This document shows, in pieces, positions 1 through 8,868 of a stretch of DNA of 64,000 nucleotides. The DNA is from Geobacillus genomosp. 3 (GTDB lineage Bacteria > Bacillota > Bacilli > Bacillales > Anoxybacillaceae). A program made the translations under genes and the position numbers. A model generated the notes under the pieces. That model saw only the letters and a list, made by a program, of their open reading frames with translations. It did not search any database and was not told the origin of the DNA. The stretch lies in the NCBI RefSeq assembly GCF_000445995.2, contig NC_022080.4, positions 2,008,001 through 2,072,000 on the forward strand, given 5' to 3'. The first letter of the stretch is position 1, and the number at the start of each line of letters is the position of its first letter.

Positions 1-564
1 TTTTTCCTGCTCAGCGAAATACCGTTCTTCCGCCACAATGTCTCTGCCGTCTGGCGTCACGATGCAATACAGCGCCCGCGCAAAATCTTCCGCCCGCTGC
101 AACAAAATTTCACCGCGGTAGCGTTCAACGAGCTCCTCATCATACGAGCTGTCTTCCATCTCTTCAATTTTCTTCAGCGCCTTCGATGCCAGCAAAATTC
201 CGCAATTGGCAAGAAGCATGCAGCTAATCAGCTGTTGCGTGTCCGTCAATTTTCCGCCTCTCTCATCGGAAAGCGCACGTTCAAAATGGAACGCCGCTTT
301 CCCGTACTCGGCTTCGGCATAATAAACGTGAGCAAGACGGTAGTTGGCAATCGCATGATCGGGACGATACCTTAACGCCTTTTGCAAGTACACTTTCGCC
401 TGCTTCGGGTCGGGGCGGGACATTTTGAAATATTCGCCGACATACACGTACAACGAGACGAGCTGCTCTTCAATCTTTCTTCTTTTTTCCCGATCTTTTT
501 CTTTTTTCCATTCCTCACACAGCTGCCGCTCCCGTTTATGCGGAAAAATTTCCTTCTCTATCAT
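1..564 (-). CDS. TPR-type protein, 3' part outside window
   Basis: The reading frame starts at an ATG at 564, behind a GAAGGAGAG ribosome site, and stays open for 188 codons to the window edge. The product is charged and helical. Around residues 45-90 it has a tetratricopeptide-like stretch (KVYLQKALRYRPDHAIANYR, then a YYAEAEYGKAAFHFERAL-type helix), which suggests a protein-binding scaffold. No membrane segment or catalytic motif is visible. It is divergent from the peptidase gene at 652, so the roughly 85-bp gap between them must hold two promoters. The family is not recognised beyond the TPR pattern, and the C terminus is unseen. Confidence 0.75.
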   Translation of the reverse strand, partial: MIEKEIFPHKRERQLCEEWKKEKDREKRRKIEEQLVSLYVYVGEYFKMSRPDPKQAKVYLQKALRYRPDHAIANYRLAHVYYAEAEYGKAAFHFERALSDERGGKLTDTQQLISCMLLANCGILLASKALKKIEEMEDSSYDEELVERYRGEILLQRAEDFARALYCIVTPDGRDIVAEERYFAEQEK

Positions 565-651
565 TCGTTCTCTCTCCTTCCCCTGTGACAGGCTGTCACA
601 ATGTGATTGCTATAGTTTGTATTGTAACGAAAACGAGAGGAGATGGATAGA

Positions 652-1983
652 ATGGAAAAACACATGAAATGGATGATTCGTCACGGTTTTCTTCCAGGAG
701 GAGAAACAGGCATTACAGGGCAATGGCTCGGACAAACGCTCGCCAACCTCATTCGGCAAGGACAGTCATGGGAACAGCTTTCTGAACAACAGTGGATGGA
801 CGCCCTCGCCCATGCGGCAAAACAAATCGACACTTACTTCGACGTCCCGGGCCGGGAATCGCTCATCGACCCGACGGCAAACGAATTGCCGCTCATTCAA
901 ATCGACCCGTACGTCCGCGGCATCGTCCGCTGGCTGAACATGATGCATATGTACACCATTTGCAGCTGCGACGGGGAAGGGAAACGGCCAGCCGTCATTT
1001 ACTTCCTTGACGACTTATCCGCCGAACAGCGGACGATCATCCGCGCCTGCGCGCCCAAACGGGTGAAGGTTCGCTTCAGCGAACGCCATCCGAAATACGT
1101 CAAACTTTCTTTGCACTACGGCCCCGACCACATCGACGACTTGCTCGTTATGGCCGAGCGGCTGTATGATGTGTGGCGCAACCCGGACAGGCTGTTGGAC
1201 TACCGCCTTGAGACGTTCCAACAACGGCTGCTTCCTTTATTGGCCATTAACGGGCCAAGCGGACGGGAACGATCCATCCGTGCGCACCTTCAGCGAATGC
1301 TCCGGAAAAAAACAGATGAACTGACGGTCGACCCGTACGGCAACTTGCTCGCCATCGTCCGGCGCGGAGACGGTCCAACGATTTTGCTTTCCGCCCATCT
1401 GGATACCGTCCGTCCGTTTCCGCTTCAGCGCACTATCGTGCACAAAGGAACAACATGGCGGGCTTCATCAGGGATCTTGGGAGCGGACGATCGTGCAGGC
1501 ATAGCGGTCATCTTGGAACTGCTCGATTCCGTCCCCTGCTCCCGCTTCAGCGGAACACTGAAAATCGCCTTTACCGTTGAAGAAGAAATCGGCTGCCTCG
1601 GCTCGCGCCATCTCGATCCGGACTTTTTGCGCGATGTCGACGCCGCCATCGTCGTCGACCGCCGCGGCACCCGCGACATCGTCACCTCTAACGGCGGCAC
1701 GCCGTTTTGCCCGGACGAATACGGGCGATTGTTCGAACAGGCCGGAGCGCTCGCCGGCATGCCCGACTGGAGAACAACCGCCGGCGGGGTCAGCGATGCG
1801 AAAGTATTCGCCTCTTTCGGCATCCCGTCCGTCAATTTGTCCGTCGGCTACGAAAACGAACATACGGAAGATGAATCGCTCAACGTTCGGGCAACGCTTG
1901 AAACGGTGATGCTGCTTGAGAAGGTGTTCGACGAAAACTTGTTAACTTCGTTCGTCCAAACCGAAGTCATCCGGCCAAGCTAA
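652..1983 (+). CDS. M20-type (peptidase T-like) metallopeptidase with N-terminal extension
   Basis: The 443-residue product ends in a zinc aminopeptidase domain. Metal-site motifs are in order: SAHLDTV near residue 247, LGADDRAG near 276 (bridging Asp), VEEEIG near 309 (catalytic Glu pair), a Val-Asp-Arg pattern near 336 and a NEHTE histidine near 412. This matches the M20/peptidase T group, which cleaves small peptides in the cytosol. The first 190 residues are not part of that fold. They contain a Cys-Ser-Cys-Asp patch and look like a separate domain that I do not recognise. An ATG at 643 directly abuts the GAGAGGAG site, whereas the ATG at 652 sits 9 nt from it, so 652 is preferred. The gene is monocistronic and ends at a terminator. 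The substrate is unknown. Confidence 0.85.
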   Translation: MEKHMKWMIRHGFLPGGETGITGQWLGQTLANLIRQGQSWEQLSEQQWMDALAHAAKQIDTYFDVPGRESLIDPTANELPLIQIDPYVRGIVRWLNMMHMYTICSCDGEGKRPAVIYFLDDLSAEQRTIIRACAPKRVKVRFSERHPKYVKLSLHYGPDHIDDLLVMAERLYDVWRNPDRLLDYRLETFQQRLLPLLAINGPSGRERSIRAHLQRMLRKKTDELTVDPYGNLLAIVRRGDGPTILLSAHLDTVRPFPLQRTIVHKGTTWRASSGILGADDRAGIAVILELLDSVPCSRFSGTLKIAFTVEEEIGCLGSRHLDPDFLRDVDAAIVVDRRGTRDIVTSNGGTPFCPDEYGRLFEQAGALAGMPDWRTTAGGVSDAKVFASFGIPSVNLSVGYENEHTEDESLNVRATLETVMLLEKVFDENLLTSFVQTEVIRPS

Positions 1984-2016
1984 AAACGCATCCGCCAATA
2001 TACATGGAAGAAAAAG

Positions 2017-2051
2017 CAGCCGCATGGCGTCGGCGAGCGGCTGTTTTTTTA
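2017..2051 (+). terminator. Rho-independent terminator of the peptidase gene
   Basis: CAGCCGC (2017-2023) pairs with GCGGCTG (2037-2043) and is followed by a run of T. It lies 34 bp after the peptidase stop codon. Confidence 0.85.
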
Positions 2052-2104
2052 TTTCCCTGTTTACGTTCCTGTTTCCCTTTTCGGCTAAGTCCCCCAAAGA
2101 ACCG

Positions 2105-2360
2105 TCAACTCTCTTCTTTGGATAGATCAACCAATCGGGCAATCTCCTTGACTATCATTCCTTTCCGCGCCATGTTATGGGACAGTCTCTTCATTCCTTC
2201 TTGATCCCCCTCCTCTATTTTATCCATATAAAACTCACAATCCCAACATCCTCCTTTTCCCTTCGTTTTTATTGCCTTCACCCCGCTTCGGAGTTGTTAC
2301 TCTTCTTTCTCCGACAACGTCACATACGTTTCAAAAATCTCAACAACAACCACAACTCAT
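2105..2360 (-). pseudogene. Decayed C-terminal end of an Rpn-type recombination-promoting nuclease
   Basis: Read on the minus strand, one frame gives a tail typical of Rpn/PD-(D/E)XK transposase-like proteins: an ETYVTLSEKEE segment, then an acidic EEGDQEGMKRL linker and a helix ending IARLVDLSKEES before the stop at 2105. An in-frame TAA follows the EKEE segment and another stop lies further upstream, so only a broken remnant of about 80 codons survives. No N-terminal nuclease domain is found in the AT-rich gap. Identification rests on pattern memory of the family tail, not on a search. Confidence 0.5.
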
Positions 2361-2862
2361 CTATATAAATGCTCATTGAACAATTCACATTTGCCTTCTT
2401 CCGCAACTCACTTCTTTCCCATGGATCAGCTTGCCGATTGAGCCCACATGTTCTTTGTAGGAAGTACTGAAGCGCTTAAGGAACGAAGAGGTTAACTCTC
2501 CATGTTGCATGTATATAGTTCCAATCGAACTAACATGCACAAAAACTTTTTTAGTTCGACTTGCTTATTTTTAGTATCTCCCTTTTGGCTAAGTAAACAA
2601 CATATCAGCAACCAAATTGTCGCGGCGAAATATCATTTCATTAAGTTTACCAATACGACTCAACGGTGAAAAAGTAGAAGTGAAGAACATTGTCAAACAG
2701 AATATTGCACCGCTTTATCTATAAAAACGCAAATCACCTTATCCAAAAAATGATGATTCTAAAGGAGAAGTAAAAAAGCCATAACTAGTAATTTGTAACA
2801 TGTGATAATATATTTTTAAAAAGATAAGCTATTTTTGATATGCGAAGATGGGGGAGAGTTTT
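2361..2862. other. AT-rich intergenic stretch before the LysR gene
   Basis: About 500 bases with no convincing coding frame. Base composition falls sharply here compared with the peptidase gene, marking the left edge of the AT-rich island. The last 60 bases must carry the lysR promoter, but no clear -35/-10 pair stands out. Confidence 0.6.
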
Positions 2863-3744
2863 ATGGATGAAAAGGATTGGATCATCTTAAAAACTATATA
2901 CGAGGATCGCAACATTACCAAGGCATCGGAGCGGCTGTACATCTCTCAACCATCCTTAACTTATAGAATTAAACAGCTAGAAAAAGAATTCGGTGTCAAG
3001 ATACTCTCTAGAGGAAAAAAGGGAGTGGAATTTACTGAACATGGTGAGTACTTAGTACAATATGCGAGCAATATGCTGTCTCTTCTCGAAAGAATAAAAG
3101 AGCAATTAAGTAATATGAACGATAAAGTAAAAGGGACGCTAAAGTTGGCTGCATCACGAATTTACGCACGTTATGAACTTCCCGGTATATTATCTCTATT
3201 CTTAAAAAGATACCCAGATATTGATATTCAACTCAAAACCGGCTTTAGTTCGGAGGTTTATCAAATGTTGCATAAGGAGGAAGTACATGTAGGTATAGTA
3301 AGGGGAAACCATGACTGGGATGGACCTAAGATTTTAATTAGTGAAGAAAAAATTTACGTTGTATCGAAATACCGTATTGATCTTTCTAACCTACCTGCTA
3401 TACCTAGGGTGAATTATACAACTGATCCCTCATTAAAAAGTATCATAGACTCTTGGTGGAAAGAAATATTTGATATCCCCCCAAATATCACCATGGAAGT
3501 TGATCTTATCGATACTTGCAGGGAAATGGTGATTCACGGTCTAGGGTATGCTATTCTGCCAGGTATATGCTTAAAAGGTTTAGACAATTTATACAAATAC
3601 GAGATCACATCAAAAGACGGAAGTCCAATTTATAGGAGAACATGGCTTATCTTCCGAAACTCAACATTAGACTTATCTAAAGTCAGCGCCTTCGTCGATT
3701 TTGTTCAAACTAACTATAAACAGCCGGCTAGGGAGCATAACTGA
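2863..3744 (+). CDS. LysR-family regulator of the tricarballylate/aconitate island
   Basis: The 293-residue product has a winged-helix N terminus, with helix-turn-helix ITKASERLYISQPSLTYRIK near residues 18-37, followed by a periplasmic-binding-like effector domain. The ATG at 2863 lies 6 nt after GGGGGAG; the upstream ATG at 2848 precedes that site and is rejected. It is AT-rich like the catabolic genes that follow and runs tail-to-tail with them. LysR proteins commonly control tricarballylate and citrate genes and respond to the substrate, so it is the likely activator of tcuA-tcuB and dctP. The target site is not proven; a candidate inverted repeat lies at 17749-17801. The low GC suggests transfer together with the island. 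Confidence 0.85.
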   Translation: MDEKDWIILKTIYEDRNITKASERLYISQPSLTYRIKQLEKEFGVKILSRGKKGVEFTEHGEYLVQYASNMLSLLERIKEQLSNMNDKVKGTLKLAASRIYARYELPGILSLFLKRYPDIDIQLKTGFSSEVYQMLHKEEVHVGIVRGNHDWDGPKILISEEKIYVVSKYRIDLSNLPAIPRVNYTTDPSLKSIIDSWWKEIFDIPPNITMEVDLIDTCREMVIHGLGYAILPGICLKGLDNLYKYEITSKDGSPIYRRTWLIFRNSTLDLSKVSAFVDFVQTNYKQPAREHN

Positions 3745-4094
3745 TACGTCTATACAGATGTAACGGAAAAATTTAACATATCCTTGACGAAAAAGCCGCT
3801 TATCTATTTTTTTCGGCTGACGAAGGTGAGCCTGTGGCCTGCCTTCGTCACGTTAAGACGTGACGGAAGACCAATCCCCTAAACAGGTCTGGCGGTGTTG
3901 TTCAGTCGCCCAACAGTCGGTCCGATCACTCTGTAAACACTACAAATGTTAAAGCTTTAAACTGTATCGATATACCGCAGAGAAAAATTCATTTAAAGTA
4001 ATATGATCTCGGAAAGCTGTTTTCCATTTTATATGCTTGACATCTTCCAAAATGGCAAATAGGGGAAGTCATAAAGGAAGTTATAAACTCAAAC
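3745..4094. other. Convergent intergenic region with hairpins
   Basis: No coding frame is seen. The region contains an AGCCG/CGGCT hairpin near 3792-3817 and a CGTCACG/CGTGACG inverted repeat near 3847-3866. Either could end the lysR transcript. Confidence 0.45.
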
Positions 4095-4118
4095 GCGAGG
4101 AGGAAAATTCCTCCTCGC
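4095..4118 (-). terminator. Hairpin at the end of the catabolic operon
   Basis: GCGAGGAGGAA (4095-4105) is perfectly complementary to TTCCTCCTCGC (4108-4118), immediately after the dehydrogenase stop codon on the minus strand. The T-tract is weak. Confidence 0.6.
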
Positions 4119-4623
4119 TCAGAAACTGTTCACCCTTTGGATATATGTAATAATCTCTTTACTTACTTCTTCGGTAGAGGAATTCCCCCCTAAATCTGGA
4201 GTCTTTTTATCTCCACAATCCAAATAATTCCATATAGCTTTGTATAGCAAACCCGATACCTGCACCAACTGTGGATCATTGTGCTTTCTCCCCAGCCAAT
4301 TAATTAGCATCTGAGCGGATAATATTTCCGCTACGGGATTAGCAATCCCTTTGCCTGCGATAGAGGGAGCCGAGCCGTGAACAGCCTGCGCGACAGCAAA
4401 ATGATCTCCTTCGTTTAGGCTAGGGGCCACTCCTAGCCCCCCGACAAGCCCGGCTGCCAAATCTGAAAGAATATCCCCAAACATATTAGTAGTAACAATA
4501 ACGTCATATTTTTCGGGATGAAGGACTAAATACATTGCAAAAGCATCAACATGATGGTCATCCGTAAAAATATGCGGATATTGTTCGCTTATCTTATAAC
4601 ATTCCTCTAAAAACAAACCGCAT
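4119..4623 (-). pseudogene. C-terminal half of the isocitrate/isopropylmalate dehydrogenase gene cut by an IS110-family element
   Basis: The 165-residue frame continues the family exactly where the upstream half (6388-6972) stops: LFLEECYKISEQYPHI, then the metal-binding Asp pattern [18 protein letters not shown] and the nucleotide-binding HGSAPSIAGKGIANP segment. Joined together, the halves would give about 355 residues, normal for a decarboxylating hydroxyacid dehydrogenase of the LeuB/isocitrate type. The visible ATG is internal to the family alignment and has no reason to be a true start. Without the N-terminal substrate loop this half cannot be active alone. It was the last gene of the TRAP-transporter operon. 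Confidence 0.85.
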
Positions 4624-4679
4624 CCCTCCCTCTAGAAATGTTGATATATCAAGGCTTTTCGGCCTCTCAGGGGTGCCGA

Positions 4680-5011
4680 AAAAATATTTTTCGACAAAAT
4701 CCCTTACATCCTTTTTCAATTTTGTGGATATCTTACAGACCTAGGGTGCGCTTCGCGGCCACGCCTGGATCCATTTTCCTGACGTGGGAGGAAGTGTATT
4801 CGATGCACCCTTGGATCTCCGCATCGCTGATGAGGACGAACCCTCCCATGTCTCCGGGCGTCTTTGCGCCAACATTCCCTCGTTCGGTCTCGTCATCAGG
4901 CGGAGGCCGGCCAAGCTCCTTTCGGGACTCGAGGTCGAATGGATGAGATCACGCCAGCTTCTCCGGTGTCATCCTGTTGTCCAACACTTCTTCCGTTCGT
5001 GGGGGGAGGCC
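4680..5011 (-). ncRNA. Candidate bridge-RNA region 3' of the IS110-family transposase
   Basis: IS110-family transposases are guided by an element-encoded bridge RNA, which in the IS1111 branch is encoded downstream of the transposase. This 330-bp stretch is the only long non-coding part of the element, is conserved-looking GC-rich DNA, and contains short inverted segments. The folding and the target-binding loop were not resolved by eye, so this is an inference from element layout. Confidence 0.35.
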
Positions 5012-6295
5012 TTAGGCCGCCCGGTGTGGAACATGGGACAAGACGTCCTGCCTCATTCGCTCCGCGTCAAACGCTTGTTTCTTCGTGCAAATCGCAAACA
5101 GCACATTCAACAGCTTTCGGCATAACGCGACGATGGACTGCTTTCCGGTCAGCGGGTTGACGGGCCGGGTCGTATAGTACTCATGCAGCTCGCGAAACGC
5201 CTCATTGTGCCGGATCAGCGGAATCACCGCCCGAAACAGCACCGATCGCAGCCGTTTCCGTCCCCGCTTCGAGATGTGCTTTTGCCCTTTGCGCTGGCCG
5301 GAGGAGTTCTCCTTGAGCGTCAGGCCCGCCAACTTCACCAATTGACGCGGGTCCCGATAGTGGGCAAAACTGCCGATCTCCGCCAGCAGATCGATGATCG
5401 TGGCATCTCCCAACCCGTCGACCGTTTTCAGCCATTGATACTCCATCGTTGTTTGAACCAATGCCTTCAACTCGGCGTCCAACGCTGCGATTTCGGCCTC
5501 GAACTGGCGGTATTGGCGGACGAGCGCGGCGATCTCAAACCGGGCCATCGTCGTCCCTTCCGTCACCCCAATCGAGCCCTTCGCGGCGTCGATCAACGCC
5601 TGAATTTTCGCTTTCTGCGGGCATTTCAGCCCTTCGCTTTGCCGGTACGCCTCCAGAAGCTCCTCGGCGGTCCGACCCGCCATATCGGCCGGAAGCGGCG
5701 TCCACTCCAGCACCGCCAGCGCTGTTTTCCCCAGGTCGCGAAACACGGTCCAAAACTCTGGAAAATACCGATCCGTCCAACGGATGATCGCGTTTTTCAC
5801 CGCCGCCTGTTCCTTCCGGAGCTTCTCTTTGAGCGTGCTCCCGACGCGCAAATCCGCTTCGATCTCGTGCAGCAGCCGGGGGACGAGGAATCGCCCGTCT
5901 TTCGCCAGCCTGGCGATGACCAGGGCGTCTTTGGCGTCGTGTTTCGTCGGCAGGTTGTCATCGAGTTCTTTCGACCGGCACACATGCGCCGGGTTGACCA
6001 TGACCAGCGGGATCCCGTTTTCCTCGAGGAAGTAGGCCAGGTTCAACCAGTAGTGCCCGGTCGGCTCCACAGCGACGATCACCTGTGACTTCCCGAACGC
6101 TTTCCTCCCCTCCTGAATCGCTTCATACAGCTGTTGAAACCCCTCTTTCGACTGGAAGATCGGGAACGACTTGCGAAGCACGCGCCCCCGGTCATCCACG
6201 AAGCAGGCGTAGTGGGTTCGTTTCGCGATATCGATGCCCACGACCAATGTGTGTTCCGTGACTTGATTGATTTTCTGATTTTGTGTACAATTCAT
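5012..6295 (-). CDS. IS110-family transposase (DEDD recombinase)
   Basis: The product has 427 residues. The N-terminal RuvC-like DEDD domain shows VVGIDIAKRTHYACF near residue 18 (first Asp), IVAVEPTGHYW near 78 (Glu) and LPTKHDAKDALVIARLAKD near 115 (Asp pair). The C-terminal Tnp_IS116-type domain shows LAGLTLKENSSGQRKGQKHI, carrying the serine needed for strand exchange. The length is intact and no frameshift is seen, so the enzyme may be active. The ATG at 6295 has a GGAGGA site upstream. It acts on the ends of its own element together with a bridge RNA. A long open frame on the opposite strand (5183-6088) is a shadow. Confidence 0.92.
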   Translation of the reverse strand: MNCTQNQKINQVTEHTLVVGIDIAKRTHYACFVDDRGRVLRKSFPIFQSKEGFQQLYEAIQEGRKAFGKSQVIVAVEPTGHYWLNLAYFLEENGIPLVMVNPAHVCRSKELDDNLPTKHDAKDALVIARLAKDGRFLVPRLLHEIEADLRVGSTLKEKLRKEQAAVKNAIIRWTDRYFPEFWTVFRDLGKTALAVLEWTPLPADMAGRTAEELLEAYRQSEGLKCPQKAKIQALIDAAKGSIGVTEGTTMARFEIAALVRQYRQFEAEIAALDAELKALVQTTMEYQWLKTVDGLGDATIIDLLAEIGSFAHYRDPRQLVKLAGLTLKENSSGQRKGQKHISKRGRKRLRSVLFRAVIPLIRHNEAFRELHEYYTTRPVNPLTGKQSIVALCRKLLNVLFAICTKKQAFDAERMRQDVLSHVPHRAA

Positions 6296-6387
6296 CTGAA
6301 GTCCTCCTTGGCATGATGGTAGGTATTGTTTGGCACCCCTGCATCATACCAAGAGGGCTTTTTTTGATCAAGTCCCCGGAAAAGCTC

Positions 6388-6972
6388 CTAACGGGAATGC
6401 TTCTTTAATACATTGGCTTTATGAACAATGGATACGCGTTTTTTATTCCCTCTCTCTTCAGCTAATCGAAACGCTGCCTTAGCAACGTTTCTACTCGCTT
6501 GACGTGTGACGAGTCTTAGAGAAATGACAGTATCGTTGTCAATCTTGAATTCCCCAGGTCCCTCTAGCATATTTCTGTCTGCATACATGCCTTCCGTATT
6601 TTCACGAACAATAACCATATCGATGTTTCCATACTTGCATTGACTGATTGGAATAGATCGAACAGGCCTGATATTAGCATATAAGTTAAATCTTTTTCGT
6701 ATTTCTGCACTGGGGTTGGGCATACTTTCACCTTTGTATAGGTGAGTGGATAGCGGGCCCAAAATCAATCCATGGCAGCTGTCTAGTCGACTGCTTGTTG
6801 TGTCAGGGAGTGTAGTTCCATACGTTTCATAAGCTTGTAGTCCTGCCTCAAGCTTAACCCATTCAAATAGCCTGCAGTTTATTTTCCGCTCTATCTCTTC
6901 TATGACCCTGACCGTTTCTCCTACAACCTCCGGGCCAATACCATCCCCTTCTATAACAGCTATTTTGTACAT
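6388..6972 (-). pseudogene. N-terminal half of the interrupted isocitrate/isopropylmalate dehydrogenase gene
   Basis: The frame begins MYKIAVIEGDGIGPEVV, the classic start of the beta-decarboxylating dehydrogenase family. It carries the substrate-binding Ser/Arg segment SAEIRKRFNLYANIRPVRS near residue 88 and the VRENTEGMYADR motif near 122. It then runs off family at VLKKH, where the IS110-family element begins; the last residues and stop belong to the element. A GGACGGAG ribosome site precedes the ATG at 6972. In this operon the enzyme would plausibly oxidise isocitrate, made from cis-aconitate, to 2-oxoglutarate. The Ser-Arg-Arg pattern fits a tricarboxylic substrate but does not exclude isopropylmalate or tartrate. 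The insertion should have removed activity. Confidence 0.85.
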
Positions 6973-6995
6973 GATTCTCCGTCCTCTCTAACCCA

Positions 6996-8279
6996 TTAAA
7001 AATCCATTTTACCCGGAAGCCAAAGCGATAAACCTGGAAACAGGATAACAATCACTAGATACAACAACATTAGTACAATAAAAATCGCACTCCCTTTGAA
7101 TACTTCGCTTAATTTCTCCTTAGCTATCCCACTAATAACAAACAAGTTCAAGCCTACAGGCGGGGTGATTTGAGCTACTTCCATATTTATAATCATCGCT
7201 ATCGCAAAATGATACGGGTCAATATTTAACATCTTCATAATTGGGAGCAATAAAGGTAATGTAATCAACATAATCGAAGAAGATTCTAGGAACATTCCCA
7301 GTATCAAAAATAGAATTGCGGTAGCGACAAAAAAGATGGTTTTGCTCAAAAATTCCCCCGAAACTAATAGAGAGGCAATCGTTTGCGGGATTTGCTCTTG
7401 GGTCATGTACAACGAAAAAACACTGGCACCCGATATGATAAACATAATCATTGCACTGACCCCTATAGTATCCTTCAAAATAGCATGCCAGTCTTTCCAA
7501 GAGGTCTCACGATAAACAAACAACGAGACAATTAGTGAGTATACACATGCGATAACTGATGCCTCCGACGGCGTAGTAGCACCACTATAAATACACAATA
7601 GAATTAAAATAGGTAAAAATACTCCCCACGAAGCCTTGCGTAATGAACTCCATCTTTCATTCCATGATGCCTTTTCAGCACCACCGTATCCTTTGAGACG
7701 GGCATAAAAGATCGAATATGCAACTAGCACAAGGGTAAGAACGATACCAGGTACAATTCCCGCTATAAACAACTTACCGATAGATTGCTCGGTTACAATT
7801 CCATAAACAATAAGTGGGATGCTAGGCGGGATCAGTATCCCTAATGTCCCAGAAGCAGCTACTAGCCCCATTGCGTATCTTTTGTTGTAACCAGCCTCCA
7901 CCATAGCCGGGATCATGATAGAACCTACTGCGGCAGCGGTAGCTGGACTTGACCCACTAATGGCTGCAAAAAATGCACAGGCTAGAATCGTTACAACGGA
8001 TAACCCACCGGATATGTGCCCTATCCACGCTCTCAACGCATCAATAAGATACTTCGATATCCCACCTTTAGCCATAATCGCACCGGCAAATACAAATCCG
8101 GGAATGGCAATCAATGTTGTAGAATTTATGGATGTAAACATTTTATGAGGAATGGTCCAAATATTAAACATACCCGACAGAGAAAACATAATAACAGACG
8201 CTACCGTTAAAGCCAACGCTATAGGAATTCTAAGCAAAATTAATACAGTAAAGAGACTAAAAAGCATTGCGGTATTCAT
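6996..8279 (-). CDS. dctM: TRAP transporter large permease (DctM family)
   Basis: The 427-residue product is strongly hydrophobic with about 12 membrane segments. It has DctM signatures, including the GSSPATAAAVGSIMIPAM loop near residue 108 and ASGTLGILIPPSIPLIVYG near 141. It is the ion-coupled membrane channel that moves an organic acid delivered by the DctP-type protein. The ATG at 8279 has an AAGGAGAG site and overlaps the end of the small permease gene by 23 nt, as expected for translational coupling. Downstream, the dehydrogenase gene starts after 23 bp. Together with TcuA/TcuB the likely cargo is tricarballylate, aconitate or citrate. The gene shares the low GC of the island. Confidence 0.93.
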   Translation of the reverse strand: MNTAMLFSLFTVLILLRIPIALALTVASVIMFSLSGMFNIWTIPHKMFTSINSTTLIAIPGFVFAGAIMAKGGISKYLIDALRAWIGHISGGLSVVTILACAFFAAISGSSPATAAAVGSIMIPAMVEAGYNKRYAMGLVAASGTLGILIPPSIPLIVYGIVTEQSIGKLFIAGIVPGIVLTLVLVAYSIFYARLKGYGGAEKASWNERWSSLRKASWGVFLPILILLCIYSGATTPSEASVIACVYSLIVSLFVYRETSWKDWHAILKDTIGVSAMIMFIISGASVFSLYMTQEQIPQTIASLLVSGEFLSKTIFFVATAILFLILGMFLESSSIMLITLPLLLPIMKMLNIDPYHFAIAMIINMEVAQITPPVGLNLFVISGIAKEKLSEVFKGSAIFIVLMLLYLVIVILFPGLSLWLPGKMDF

Positions 8280-8799
8280 CTAAACTCTCCTTTCCTAAAC
8301 CTAAGTGATGATCCCCCTGGTGAATACTCATTCTCTCTTTTCGCACCTCATTTAGTTGACCAATAAAACGAACCGTCAATAATAGCCCTGAAAATGGTAT
8401 AACCATATAGTATATCCACATCGGCACTCCGGTTTCCATAGATAATTGTCCTGTTCGCCATGTCTGTAAAACGATCATAGTTCCTCCTATCGTATAAAAC
8501 AAACAGAACAATATCCCAATAACTCCGGCAAAATAGTCTATTACCTTACGCAGAGACTTAGGAACAATAACATAAAACAAATCCACGCAAATATGGTGTT
8601 TATCTCTTAAAGCTACAGAAAGACCTAATAAGATTCCCCAGGTTACCATAACTGTAGAAACTTCCGTAGTCCACGTAGTTGGAGAGTTAAAAATATATCT
8701 CATAATAACCTCAAACACTATGAGACAAAGTCCAACTATTAAAAATAAGCCGGCTAGTATATCCTCGATTAACGAATAAACTTTTTTCACTTTGCCCAT
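8257..8799 (-). CDS. dctQ: TRAP transporter small permease (DctQ family)
   Basis: The 180-residue product has four predicted membrane helices (about residues 12-34, 48-66, 87-110 and 130-155), the normal size and layout for DctQ. The sequence between helices one and two carries the family pattern IMRYIFNSPTTWTTEVS. It partners with the DctM subunit in the inner membrane and is needed for transport, though its exact role in the family is structural. It lies between dctP and dctM and overlaps dctM. The C-terminal tail after residue 155 is charged and cytosolic. Confidence 0.92.
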   Translation of the reverse strand: MGKVKKVYSLIEDILAGLFLIVGLCLIVFEVIMRYIFNSPTTWTTEVSTVMVTWGILLGLSVALRDKHHICVDLFYVIVPKSLRKVIDYFAGVIGILFCLFYTIGGTMIVLQTWRTGQLSMETGVPMWIYYMVIPFSGLLLTVRFIGQLNEVRKERMSIHQGDHHLGLGKESLDEYRNAF

Positions 8800-8868
8800 T
8801 ATCCCATCCTCCTACTAGTATTTAGGTTTCTAAAGAGGCTAAGCTCTTTAGAAACCTAACTTCTATCA

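Larger units (their letters stand above)
4624..6396 (-). mobile_element. IS110-family insertion sequence (IS1111-like layout) inside the dehydrogenase gene
   Basis: The element interrupts one dehydrogenase reading frame between the codons for VLKKH and GLFLE, so its ends lie close to 4624 and 6396 within a few bases. Its transposase is at 5012-6295. A 10-bp subterminal inverted repeat, CAGGGGTGCC at 4668-4677 and its complement at 6332-6341, sits about 45-55 bp inside each end, which is how IS1111-type members of IS110 are built. No target duplication is visible. About 390 bp of non-coding DNA lies downstream of the transposase and only about 100 bp upstream. The element is much more GC-rich than the gene it entered. 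Confidence 0.85.

Noticed and set aside
5183..6088. 301-codon frame opposite the IS110-family transposase
   Set aside because: High-GC shadow of the transposase with no ribosome site or family features.
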